From an uncultured Gemmatimonadota bacterium (GTDB lineage Bacteria; Gemmatimonadota; Gemmatimonadetes; Gemmatimonadales; GWC2-71-9): a stretch of 6,754 nt of DNA. Shown here piece by piece: positions 1 to 5,402 of the stretch; position 1 is the stretch's first letter; each line of letters opens with the position of its first letter. The notes beneath the pieces are model-generated. The model ran no database searches. It saw only the letters and a program-made list of their open reading frames with translations, and was not told the origin of the DNA. The stretch spans positions 1 to 6,754 of the forward strand of contig CAJVYZ010000156.1 of assembly GCA_913009915.1 (NCBI GenBank), read 5' to 3'. A program made the translations under genes and the position numbers.

Positions 1-539
1 ACTACGAGTTGGTGCTGCCGGCGGCGGTGACGTCCGTCGAGCTGGTGGCGTCCATCCATCCAAGCACCAACGCCACCGACAACATGAACGTCCTTTACGG
101 GCTGAGTAGCGGCACGGGCCAGGGCGACTTCGCGGCGCAGGCGGTTCGTATTATCCGCGTGGCCACCGGTGACGTGCAGGTCAGCGTGGTCTGGGATGCG
201 CCGACCGACGTCGACCTTAGGGTGACCGACCCCAGCGGCGAACAGGTCTACTTCGGCAACCTGCAATCCCAGAGCGGTGGCTTTCTGGACCTCGATTCCA
301 ACCCGGCGTGCAGCATCGACGACATCAACAACGAGAACATCGTGTGGCCCGCCGGTGGGGCGCCATCAGGCATGTACAAGGTGTCCCTCGACTACTGGTC
401 GGACTGCGGTGAAGCCGAAACGAACTGGGTAGTCACCGTGCAGTCTCAGGGACAGGCGCCGCAGATCTTCAGCGGCACGTTCACGGGGCCGTCCGCAGGC
501 GGTGTGGATATCGATTCGCTGGCGTCGTTCGTTCGCTAG
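1..539 (+). CDS. Secreted protein with YfaP/DUF2135-like beta domain (C-terminal part)
   Basis: The reading frame is open from the left edge (first full codon at 3) to TAG at 537-539, so the gene starts outside the window and about 179 residues are visible. The TTG at position 9 lies in coding sequence and is probably not the true start. After a beta-rich lead-in, a domain begins around VSVVWDAPTDVDLRV. It continues with a DPSG turn, GGFLDLDSN, a cysteine in ACSIDD, the NNENIVWP motif, a GMYKVSLDYW strand and a second cysteine in SDCGEAETNW, and ends with a TFTG strand. This W-x-x-x-x-D-x-D-L pattern with ENIxWP resembles the YfaP/DUF2135 type of extracytoplasmic beta-sandwich. The two cysteines could form a disulfide and the acidic turns could bind calcium, but both are inference. 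The catalytic or binding role of the whole protein cannot be judged without the missing N-terminus. Confidence 0.8.
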   Translation, partial: YELVLPAAVTSVELVASIHPSTNATDNMNVLYGLSSGTGQGDFAAQAVRIIRVATGDVQVSVVWDAPTDVDLRVTDPSGEQVYFGNLQSQSGGFLDLDSNPACSIDDINNENIVWPAGGAPSGMYKVSLDYWSDCGEAETNWVVTVQSQGQAPQIFSGTFTGPSAGGVDIDSLASFVR

Positions 540-570
540 AGCCCGCAGTAAGATCTCCTGAAATGAGAGA

Positions 571-600
571 GGCCCATGCCGATTCGGCGTGGGCCTTTTT
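571..600 (+). terminator. Intrinsic (Rho-independent) terminator
   Basis: GGCCCATGCC (571-580) pairs with GGCGTGGGCC (586-595) through ten pairs, one of them a T-G wobble, around the loop GATTC. It is followed directly by TTTTT and then CTG. It lies 31 bases after the stop of the left-edge gene. A purine-rich stretch (GAGAGA) before the stem can extend pairing with the T tract, and its complement is fairly T-rich, so the element may also stop the convergent peroxiredoxin-like gene. Confidence 0.9.
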
Positions 601-647
601 CTGTGCCCGGGGGTTTTTCATACGGTCTTGGCCGCCCAACGCCTCAC

Positions 648-1181
648 TCAGCGGCGTGAGAAGCTCTTCACAGTATCGAACGGCAGATGATCTCCTTCGT
701 CCTTGCCGTAGTATGCCACCTGAATGACGCCTTCACGATCGATCAGGAAATCAGCCGGCATGGTCGTCATGCTGCCTTTGATGGTGGTTGGGACGTATCC
801 TTTGAACATTCCGCGTAGCAGGGTCGGCATGCGCAAGAACATGCCTTTCAACACCCCACCAACGGAGTGCTCGATGCCGTACTCTCTGTAGCAGGTGTTG
901 TCCGCATCTGCCAGAATGGGGAACGGCGCTTTGTGCCCTTCGGCGTGCCGTATCAGATTATCCAGCGGCGAATCGAATACGGCGACGATGGTAAAATCGT
1001 TACCGAACTCGTGGAATCGCCTGACCAGCTCGTTTACTCGCAGATTACAGAAGGGGCAACTTGCAAAACGGAGGAAAGACAACATGAACGGTTTCCCGGT
1101 TGCGCTTTCGCTCTCGAACATCGAGCCGTCGATTGCAGGAAGCCGTATATGTTGTGCTCTGGTGCCAGTTGTAAGGCGCAT
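648..1181 (-). CDS. Peroxiredoxin-like (AhpC/TSA, thioredoxin-fold) protein
   Basis: The protein has 177 residues, starts with ATG at 1181 and ends with TGA. A short beta lead-in (RLPAIDG, 13-19) is followed by a strand and the active-site segment FLRFASCPFCNLRV, with Cys42 and Cys45 in a CPFC arrangement at the start of the helix. Later come the strand FTIVAVFD (63-70), the PFPILADAD stretch (87-94) typical of AhpC/TSA proteins, and MPADFLID (141-148), whose Met-Pro is in the position of the cis-proline of thioredoxin folds. The family reduces peroxides or acts in thiol-disulfide exchange. The CxxC pair is nearer to the peroxiredoxin-like group than to classic 2-Cys enzymes. There is no signal peptide, so it is probably cytoplasmic. 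The ribosome site is weak (TAGG about seven bases upstream). It is the last gene of the minus-strand run, so it may share a transcript with the membrane protein 156 bases upstream. Its exact substrate is unknown. Confidence 0.9.
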   Translation of the reverse strand: MRLTTGTRAQHIRLPAIDGSMFESESATGKPFMLSFLRFASCPFCNLRVNELVRRFHEFGNDFTIVAVFDSPLDNLIRHAEGHKAPFPILADADNTCYREYGIEHSVGGVLKGMFLRMPTLLRGMFKGYVPTTIKGSMTTMPADFLIDREGVIQVAYYGKDEGDHLPFDTVKSFSRR

Positions 1182-1337
1182 GCCGTTGCCTACGTGGGTG
1201 CTATCGAAGCGACCTGGCGTTGAGTGGCCGGCACCAGTGAGCTTCCCACGTCAATCCATGGCTTGCCACAGGCCTCCTACCGCACACATTGATGGCGCAA
1301 TAGGCGGCCGGGTCGCTTAGCCGAATGCCAAGAGACG

Positions 1338-1838
1338 TCAGCTGGCGAAGGGGCTGAGCCGGCGCCAGGTACCCGGGCGACTGTGAAGCAGGTACCAGCC
1401 GGCGAATAGCACAGCGAGCGCGTTGGCGACCACGATGGACCACCAGGGCAGCAGTGGGCGGATAGGGCTGGTCAGCAGCCCGACCGCTACGATGGTGACT
1501 ACGAACCCCGCCACGATGGTCAGCAGGACCATCGGCGCCAGTGACGGTCGTCGCTCGGCCTGCTCGACAAGGCCGGTGACGATCAATCCGATGACCAATG
1601 AGATCAAGAGATGGAGCGCGCTGTACCAGACGATTGCCGTCACGTCGAGCTGCATGGGCAACCCCAGGACAGCGGGGTCACGCAATCCCTCGAATACGGA
1701 CTTGCCGAGCAGATCCACCGTGTAGAAAATCCCGCGTGCCGCAATGAAATCGAAGGCAGCATAGAGCGCAGCGACGGAAGCGTAACCGATGAGGCCGACG
1801 ACCAACCCCTGCCGTACGGTTCGACTCGTCAGTGCCAT
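1338..1838 (-). CDS. Four-helix integral membrane protein of unknown function
   Basis: The protein has 166 residues from the ATG at 1838. Two ATG codons are adjacent (1841 and 1838). AGGAGG at 1849-1844 lies two bases from the first but five from the second, so the second is the better start. Hydrophobic segments are visible at about 11-32, 66-92, 100-122 and 132-152. Between the first and second helices is a roughly 33-residue loop containing FYTVDLLGKSVFEGLRDP, which looks like the most distinctive part. A positively charged tail (RPGTWRRL) suggests a cytoplasmic C-terminus. I recognise no named family or catalytic motif. It lies 67 bases after the hemolysin III gene on the same strand and may be co-transcribed with it. 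It could be an envelope or stress-related accessory protein, but nothing in the sequence proves a role. Confidence 0.82.
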   Translation of the reverse strand: MALTSRTVRQGLVVGLIGYASVAALYAAFDFIAARGIFYTVDLLGKSVFEGLRDPAVLGLPMQLDVTAIVWYSALHLLISLVIGLIVTGLVEQAERRPSLAPMVLLTIVAGFVVTIVAVGLLTSPIRPLLPWWSIVVANALAVLFAGWYLLHSRPGTWRRLSPFAS

Positions 1839-1843
1839 CATGC

Positions 1844-1849
1844 CCTCCT
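1844..1849 (-). promoter_or_regulatory. Ribosome binding site AGGAGG deciding between two ATG codons
   Basis: On the minus strand the order is GAGGAGGGC followed by ATGATG. The spacing from AGGAGG is two bases to the first ATG and five to the second. This favours initiation at 1838. Confidence 0.75.
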
Positions 1850-1905
1850 CAGTTGAGCGACAGCGCGCCGGTCACAGCCCAGGCCGGAATAGCGCGAGAC
1901 GTGGG

Positions 1906-2538
1906 TCAAGCCGCGTAGCCGATCACGGCGAAGAAATGGAACGTGGTGCCGGCTAGCACGCAGAGGTGCCACAGGAAGTGGCTATAGCGCACTCGCTTCA
2001 GAGCGTAGAAGGCAACTCCCCCGGTATAGGCGACACCGCCGGCCACGAGCAACAGAAGACCCGCCTGTGGCATCCGCTGCCACAGCGGCTGGATGGCGAC
2101 CACCACCAGCCACCCCATCGCCACATAGATGGCGGTTGAGGCGATGGGGTAGCGTACCCCCCCGACGACCTTGAAGAGCACTCCCACGAGCGCCAGGCCC
2201 CACACCGTACCGAACAGCGCCCAGCCCCACGCGCCACGCAGTATGCCGAGCGTGAAGGGTGTGTAGGTACCGGCGATGAGAAGAAAAATCGCTCCGTGAT
2301 CGATGATCCGGAATATCCGCTTGGTTGGTGAGTGCGAAATGGCGTGGTAGAGAGCGGATGTGAGGTATAGCACAGCCATCGTGACGGCGAAAATGCTGAC
2401 GCCCACGATACTCGCGGCACCGTGTGGGATGGCGCCCAGCACCAACACTGGCGTGGCGGCCACCACCGCCAGGAAGCCGATGCCGTGGCTCACGCTATTT
2501 GCTATCTCTTCGCCGACTGACTGTTGAGAAACGTGCAC
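1906..2538 (-). CDS. Hemolysin III family (PAQR/YqfA-type) membrane protein
   Basis: The protein has 210 residues and starts with GTG at 2538. No ATG, GTG or TTG is in frame for at least 50 bases upstream, and the family's opening motif EEIANSVSHGIG lies at residues 10-21, so the start is right. The PAQR signature is complete. It has Glu11/Asn14/His18 at the N-terminus, Ser61-xxx-His65 in the second helix, Asp80-His81 before the FLLIAGTYTPF segment (85-95), and His187, His191 and His201 in the last helix. By comparison with adiponectin receptors, His65, His187 and His191 would bind zinc. Seven hydrophobic segments fill nearly the whole chain. Family members are inner-membrane proteins proposed to act as zinc-dependent lipid hydrolases or in membrane lipid balance; the name hemolysin is historical. 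The ribosome site is poor (GGGGTG). The leader holds stem-loops at 2553-2606. Confidence 0.95.
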   Translation of the reverse strand: MHVSQQSVGEEIANSVSHGIGFLAVVAATPVLVLGAIPHGAASIVGVSIFAVTMAVLYLTSALYHAISHSPTKRIFRIIDHGAIFLLIAGTYTPFTLGILRGAWGWALFGTVWGLALVGVLFKVVGGVRYPIASTAIYVAMGWLVVVAIQPLWQRMPQAGLLLLVAGGVAYTGGVAFYALKRVRYSHFLWHLCVLAGTTFHFFAVIGYAA

Positions 2539-2552
2539 CCGGCACCCCGCTC

Positions 2553-2579
2553 GCGTTGGACTGTGGGCTTGTTCAACGC
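2553..2579 (-). repeat. 9-bp inverted repeat (stem-loop) in the hemolysin III leader
   Basis: GCGTTGGAC (2553-2561) pairs with GTTCAACGC (2571-2579) through nine pairs including one wobble, with a nine-base loop. It ends 14 bases before the GTG start of the hemolysin III gene on the minus strand. No T run follows on that strand, so it is not a standard terminator. It could shape translation of the leader. Confidence 0.55.
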
Positions 2580-2606
2580 CCTGTCCATAAGCTGAACGCC
2601 AGGGCG
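2577..2606 (-). repeat. Second inverted repeat, overlapping the first
   Basis: CGCCCTG (2577-2583) pairs with CAGGGCG (2600-2606) over a 16-base loop. Its left arm shares positions 2577-2579 with the right arm of the stem-loop at 2553-2579, so the two full structures compete. On the minus strand this one is transcribed first. Confidence 0.4.
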
Positions 2607-2620
2607 GGGTGGGGCAAGTC

Positions 2621-2878
2621 CTACCGACTCACCTCAGCGGCCGGAGCCAAGGCGTTGGCCTGGATCCACAATTCCAATTCGCGGTCCACGTCCTCCAAGG
2701 CCTGGACCGGATCATAGGCCAGGGCGGGGCACCGGCGACCCTCCACCATCAAATACCACATGGCGGGCCCGCCCAGTTCGCCACGCCGCTCATTGGGCGG
2801 ATGGGCCTCATAGGAGACGAAATGAAAGGTCCGGTCGCCAATGGCGAGGTGGCGCTGCTGCGGTTTGAAAGCGCTCAT
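2621..2878 (-). CDS. Small conserved-looking protein of unknown function (85 residues)
   Basis: The gene starts with ATG at 2878. GGAG at 2888-2885 lies six bases upstream, which is good spacing, and the stop is TAG. The protein has a compact pattern: a strand-like TFHFVSYE segment (17-24), a PPNERRGELGGP turn (27-38), a second strand MWYLMVEGRRCP (40-51), and then a helix rich in acidic and aliphatic residues ending near ELELWIQ (67-73). The two strands plus helix, the aromatic MWYLM motif and the clean ribosome site argue that it is a real gene rather than a chance frame. It has no signal peptide or membrane segment and is probably cytoplasmic. I do not recognise a named family. It lies between the charged small protein (134 bases upstream) and hemolysin III (82 bases downstream), all on one strand. 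Confidence 0.78.
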   Translation of the reverse strand: MSAFKPQQRHLAIGDRTFHFVSYEAHPPNERRGELGGPAMWYLMVEGRRCPALAYDPVQALEDVDRELELWIQANALAPAAEVSR

Positions 2879-2884
2879 GCAATG

Positions 2885-2888
2885 CTCC
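2885..2888 (-). promoter_or_regulatory. Ribosome binding site of the 85-residue protein
   Basis: GGAG lies six bases before the ATG on the minus strand and supports both the start and the reality of this small gene. Confidence 0.6.
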
Positions 2889-2982
2889 GGTTACGGGGCC
2901 AAGCCAGGTATGGCGCCAGGAAGGAGCACCAGGAGGTTGGGTGGGAAACGATCTCCCTGAAGATAACCCGGTCTTCTTCCCG

Positions 2983-3005
2983 GAGGCGGCCTGAACGGCC
3001 GTCTC
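2983..3005 (-). terminator. Stem-loop after the TTG-start small gene, possible weak terminator
   Basis: GAGGCGGCC (2983-2991) pairs with GGCCGTCTC (2997-3005) through nine pairs with one wobble, around a five-base loop. It lies six bases past the TAG of the charged small protein. The minus-strand sequence after it is purine-rich with no T tract, so it may stabilise a 3' end or act weakly rather than being a classic intrinsic terminator. Confidence 0.4.
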
Positions 3006-3011
3006 GAGGTG

Positions 3012-3185
3012 CTATGGTTGGGCCGTGGGTGAATCCGGGGAGTCGGGGTCCGTGTCCAAGTCCGTGTCCGGATCGGGCTCGTCTGACGCCTTCTTTTCGG
3101 CGCGGCGCTGACGCTTCTCCTCACGCTTGCGCTGTTTCGCCAGTTCTTTCTGCCGCTTCTCGAAGCCATAGTTCCGTTTTGGCAA
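3012..3185 (-). CDS. Small charge-segregated protein of unknown function, TTG start (57 residues)
   Basis: This short frame begins with TTG at 3185 and ends with TAG at 3014-3012. The translation opens MPKRNYGFEKRQKELAKQ, a start I recognise from small conserved hypothetical proteins in diverse Gram-negative bacteria. Residues 3-32 are a strongly basic, probably helical stretch (KELAKQRKREEKRQRRAEKK region). Residues 35-53 are an acidic, proline-rich tail with DPDTDLDTDPDSPDSP. In this frame the nearest upstream stop is TGA about 50 bases before, with no ATG or GTG between, so TTG is the only usual start. A weak GAG lies about seven bases upstream. The basic half could bind RNA or ribosomes, but that is inference from charge only. 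It is divergent from the RhlE-type helicase. Codons in the tail contain a 12-base tandem repeat. Confidence 0.72.
   Translation of the reverse strand: MPKRNYGFEKRQKELAKQRKREEKRQRRAEKKASDEPDPDTDLDTDPDSPDSPTAQP
3048..3069. repeat. Short tandem repeat (10-base unit, period 12) in the acidic tail
   Basis: GTCCGTGTCC occurs at 3048-3057 and again at 3060-3069, separated by AA. On the minus strand the two copies encode the repeated Asp-Thr-Asp part of the tail. The period of 12 bases (four codons) keeps the frame, so the tail probably grew by slippage. Confidence 0.7.
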
Positions 3186-3284
3186 AGGGCGTCTCGGGGT
3201 GCGAGTGGGGCCAAGGTGACGACGCTGGGGTCAGAAGCAACATAATAGGAGGCTCAGGCGGGCGTCGCTCCAACACGCCAGCGC

Positions 3285-3313
3285 TTGTGTGACCCCCGGC
3301 GTGCCCTTAAGAT
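3285..3313 (+). promoter_or_regulatory. Possible sigma-70-type promoter for the helicase
   Basis: TTGTGT (3285-3290) and TAAGAT (3308-3313) are separated by 17 bases. The match is 3/6 for the -35 and 4/6 for the -10, in a GC-rich region where AT-rich hexamers are rare. Transcription from here would give a leader of about 140 bases that contains the stem-loop at 3325-3349. This is a weak call. Confidence 0.3.
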
Positions 3314-3324
3314 TCCCCCCGTTG

Positions 3325-3349
3325 GGTGCCGGGCCTTCGACCCGGTACC
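3325..3349 (+). repeat. 9-bp stem-loop in the helicase leader
   Basis: GGTGCCGGG (3325-3333) pairs with CCCGGTACC (3341-3349) through nine pairs including one G-T wobble, around the loop CCTTCGA. No T tract follows, so it is not a standard terminator. Its position 111 bases before the helicase start makes a leader role possible. Confidence 0.6.
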
Positions 3350-3451
3350 GCCACCGCGCACAGGCGGCTTCGCAGGACTCCCTTCATTAATCAGTGCGCT
3401 GCAACGAGTACGGCTAACCGGCAAATTACCGGCGGGCCGTGCCACGACGAT

Positions 3452-3455
3452 AGGA
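3452..3455 (+). promoter_or_regulatory. Ribosome binding site AGGA deciding the helicase start
   Basis: AGGA lies five bases before GTG at 3461, and the residues after this GTG match the usual start of RhlE-type helicases. Confidence 0.65.
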
Positions 3456-3460
3456 TATTT

Positions 3461-4771
3461 GTGCCCTTCAATAAGCTGGAATTGCACCCGAGTCTCCACC
3501 GCGGCATCCGTGATCTCGGATTCGTCCGTCCTACCCCCATTCAGATCGAGGCCGTTCCGCCCGGGCTAGCGGGCCGCGACGTGCTCGCCTGCGCCATGAC
3601 CGGCAGCGGCAAGACGGCGGCGTTCCTGTGGCCCATCATGCATCAGATCCTGGCCCACCCGCGGCGGGCCACGCGGGCTCTGATAGTGACCCCTACGCGG
3701 GAGTTGGCGGCCCAGATCCTGGGTGACCTTCAGGATCTCGGCAAGCATACCTCCATTACCGCCGCCGCCATCTTCGGCGGTGTGGGCATGGGCCCTCAGG
3801 AAACCGCCTTCCGCCGGAAGGTGAACGTGCTCATCGCCACACCGGGTCGGCTGCTGGACCACCTGCAGCGGGACTACGCGCGGCTCGATGACGTTGAGTA
3901 TTTCGTGCTCGACGAGGCCGACCGGATGCTCGACATGGGGTTCCTGCCTGACGTGAAGCGGATCGTCCGCCAGCTTCCCCGGCAGCGCCAGACGCTGTTC
4001 TTCAGCGCCACCATGCCGGAGCCGATCGTGGCGTTGACGCGAGAGCTGCTGAAGTCGCCGGTCCGCATCCAGCTCCAGCGCAAGGCAGCCCCGGCGACGG
4101 GGATCACTCAGGCCGTGTACCCCGTGCCCCAGGAGCTCAAGCGGGGCCTGCTGATAAAGCTCCTCGAGCGCGGTGACCTGAAGGAAGCTCTGGTATTCAC
4201 CCGTACCAAACACCGTGCCGACCGACTCTGTAAGTCTTTGGTGGCCGCCGGCATCGTGGCGGAGCGAATCCACGGCAACCGGTCGCAGGCGCAGCGCACC
4301 GCGGCGCTTGCGGGGTTCAAGGCGGGCAAGTTCCGGGTGCTGGTGGCCACCGACATCGCCGCGCGGGGCATCGACGTGGAGGCGCTGGGGCACGTGGTGA
4401 ACTTCGACGTGCCGAAGGTGCCCGATGACTACATCCACCGCGTGGGCCGGACGGCCCGGGCGGAAGCCCGGGGCGAGGCCTTCACCTTCGTGGCACCGGA
4501 GGAAGAGCGCGAGCTACGCGCCATCGAGCGGGCGGTGGGGCAGAGGCTACCGCGGGTGAAGGTGCCCGACTTCGATTACCAAGCCAGGCCCCAGGCCAAG
4601 CTGGAGGTGCCGATCGCCGACCGGATCGCCGCGATCAGGGCTCGCAAGAAAGAAGATCGAGCCCGAGCCAGGGTCAACGCCGAGCGCCGTGCGGCCGGCG
4701 CCGGGCGGGCAGCGGCGGCGCCCGTCCCCAAGCGGTCGCGCCAGGGGCGCCGGGGACGCCGGTCCAGCTGA
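3461..4771 (+). CDS. rhlE: RhlE-type DEAD-box ATP-dependent RNA helicase
   Basis: The protein has 436 residues from GTG at 3461. An in-frame ATG at 3326 would add 45 residues that are arginine- and threonine-rich and unlike the family, while GTG has AGGA five bases upstream and gives MPFNKLELHPSL, the normal opening. All helicase motifs are present: Q motif FVRPTPIQ (21-28), motif I AMTGSGKT (45-52), Ia PTREL (78-82), Ib TPGR (127-130), II DEAD (151-154), III SAT (182-184), IV LVFTRT (244-249), V ATDIAARGID (296-305) and VI HRVGRTAR (326-333). GNRSQAQR (272-279) is typical of RhlE. The tail from about 394 is rich in Arg, Lys and Ala and probably binds RNA. The enzyme unwinds or remodels RNA with ATP in the cytoplasm, often in ribosome assembly, RNA decay or cold response. 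It converges on the YaiI-like gene 42 bases downstream. The rhlE symbol is by similarity; RhlB- or DeaD-like alternatives fit less well. Confidence 0.96.
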   Translation: MPFNKLELHPSLHRGIRDLGFVRPTPIQIEAVPPGLAGRDVLACAMTGSGKTAAFLWPIMHQILAHPRRATRALIVTPTRELAAQILGDLQDLGKHTSITAAAIFGGVGMGPQETAFRRKVNVLIATPGRLLDHLQRDYARLDDVEYFVLDEADRMLDMGFLPDVKRIVRQLPRQRQTLFFSATMPEPIVALTRELLKSPVRIQLQRKAAPATGITQAVYPVPQELKRGLLIKLLERGDLKEALVFTRTKHRADRLCKSLVAAGIVAERIHGNRSQAQRTAALAGFKAGKFRVLVATDIAARGIDVEALGHVVNFDVPKVPDDYIHRVGRTARAEARGEAFTFVAPEEERELRAIERAVGQRLPRVKVPDFDYQARPQAKLEVPIADRIAAIRARKKEDRARARVNAERRAAGAGRAAAAPVPKRSRQGRRGRRSS

Positions 4772-4813
4772 CGACACGGGGGGCGGTGAAGCGCAGCCCG
4801 CTGCAACCCGTTT

Positions 4814-5281
4814 CTAGGTGCCGTTGATCGGGTGCTGACGATGGATTGACTGAATCGCTTGGTCGAGTTGCTGAAGAAAACGTGACCGGTCACTCTTCTT
4901 CAGTGGCGCGGGCCCGCCCGTTATCTCTCCGGCCTCGCGAAGTTGTGACAGCAGGTCCCTGGTGGCGACCGCCTCGCCGATGTTGTTCTCCGTGAACGGC
5001 TTCCCTGTTGTGCCGATTACCCGCGCGCCTTCCTGCAGGCAGCGGCTGGCAAGCAGGATGTCGGCGGTGATCACGATGTCGTGAGGTTGCACCTGGCCGA
5101 CGATCCAATCATCGGCCGCGTCGAGGGCGTTCCCTACGACTTCAAGTGCAATCCATCGTTCATCCGACGTTCGCATCCAGGAATTGGCCACCAATGTCAC
5201 CTCGAGGCGATACCGGCGCGCCACGCGGTATACCTCCTGCTTGACCGGGCAAGCGTCAGCGTCCACGAAGATGTGCAGCAA
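4814..5281 (-). CDS. yaiI: YaiI/YqxD family protein (DUF188)
   Basis: The protein has 155 residues from TTG at 5281. A GTG at 5302 is in frame and would add seven residues, but GAGGA (5293-5289) sits seven bases before the TTG, and the family normally begins directly with a sequence like MLHIFVDADACPV. The conserved blocks are all seen: DADACPV (7-13), VAN (31-33), DAADDWI (54-60), HDIVITADILLA (67-78), KPFTENNIG (94-102), TGGPAPL (121-127) and DRSRF (131-135). The length matches the family's usual 150 or so residues. The acidic residues D7, D9, D68 and D74 recall the metal site of PIN-like nucleases, and a nuclease role has been suggested for the family, but no firm function is known. It lies 121 bases downstream of the SBP56-like gene on the same strand and may follow it in one transcript. 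Confidence 0.95.
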   Translation of the reverse strand: MLHIFVDADACPVKQEVYRVARRYRLEVTLVANSWMRTSDERWIALEVVGNALDAADDWIVGQVQPHDIVITADILLASRCLQEGARVIGTTGKPFTENNIGEAVATRDLLSQLREAGEITGGPAPLKKSDRSRFLQQLDQAIQSIHRQHPINGT

Positions 5282-5288
5282 ACGAAGA

Positions 5289-5293
5289 TCCTC
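5289..5293 (-). promoter_or_regulatory. Ribosome binding site GAGGA supporting the TTG start of the YaiI-like gene
   Basis: GAGGA lies seven bases before TTG at 5281. It falls inside the longer reading that would begin at GTG 5302, which makes the shorter protein more likely. Confidence 0.6.
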
Positions 5294-5319
5294 ACTTACC
5301 ACATACGTGATCCGGGTGG

Positions 5320-5348
5320 CATCTAACGTCAGAGCCGAACTAGTCCAA
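5320..5348 (-). promoter_or_regulatory. Possible weak promoter for the YaiI-like gene
   Basis: On the minus strand TTGGAC (5348-5343) and TAGATG (5325-5320) are 17 bases apart. Each matches only 3/6 of the sigma-70 consensus, so the gene may instead be read through from the SBP56-like gene. Confidence 0.2.
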
Positions 5349-5363
5349 CTCCCTTAGCGCTTG

Positions 5364-5382
5364 GCCCAACCCCGGGTTAGGC
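5364..5382 (-). repeat. Imperfect stem-loop after the SBP56-like gene
   Basis: GCCCAACC (5364-5371) pairs with GGTTAGGC (5375-5382) with one internal C-A mismatch and a three-base loop. It starts about 20 bases past the stop of the SBP56-like gene on the minus strand. No T tract follows, so termination here would be partial at best. Confidence 0.35.
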
Positions 5383-5402
5383 GGCGGAGCGACATCGACA
5401 GG

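Larger units (their letters stand above)
3186..3460. other. Divergent intergenic region between the small gene and the helicase
   Basis: This 275-base gap separates two divergent genes and so must hold both promoters. I see no convincing gene in it. Visible elements are a possible sigma-70-type promoter toward the helicase (3285-3313), a 9-bp stem-loop (3325-3349), an AGGAGG-like site at 3247-3252 without a usable start behind it, and TATTAT on the minus strand (3247-3242), which could be the -10 of the small gene although no good -35 lies at the right distance. Confidence 0.6.

Noticed and set aside
1182..1337. Gap between the membrane protein and the peroxiredoxin-like gene
   Set aside because: I looked for a small gene, terminator or promoter on both strands. 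Frames here are shadows and I saw no strong hairpin with a T run or good promoter hexamers.
2553..2579. Possible integron attC site (GTTGGAC and GTTCAAC resemble core sites)
   Set aside because: The order is GTTRRRY then RYYYAAC on both strands, the reverse of an attC site, and no integrase or second site is present.
2598..2729. 12-base direct repeat GCCAGGGCGGGG at 2598-2609 and 2718-2729, exactly 120 bases apart
   Set aside because: One copy is in a leader and the other inside the 85-residue gene. A single G-rich 12-mer pair is weak in a GC-rich genome, and there is no third copy or flanking mobile-element feature.
2891..3214. Open frame of 107 codons on the minus strand overlapping the 57-residue gene in another frame
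   Set aside because: Its product is an Arg/Pro/Thr-rich shadow, while the other frame gives a coherent basic-acidic protein.
2609..3292. Open frame of 227 codons on the plus strand across the small genes
   Set aside because: The translation is low-complexity and Arg/Ser/Pro-rich and runs antisense to two better-supported small genes. No ribosome site precedes it.
3321..3360. tRNA-like look of the stem CCGGG-CCTTCGA-CCCGG followed by ACCGCCA
   Set aside because: The TTCGA is not in register with a T-loop, no anticodon stem can be formed upstream around CTTAAGA, and no acceptor stem pairs.
3566..4438. Long open frame (290 codons) on the minus strand inside the helicase gene
   Set aside because: It is fully antisense to a helicase with every motif intact. 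Its translation is a His/Arg/Leu-rich mixture with no domain pattern, as expected from the complement of GC-rich codons.
4772..4813. Possible shared terminator between the convergent helicase and YaiI-like genes (ACGGG...CCCGT then TTCT, with GCAGCCCGCTGC inside)
   Set aside because: The outer stem is only five pairs over a long loop, the inner palindrome leaves a two-base loop, and alternatives pair equally well. There is no clear T tract.
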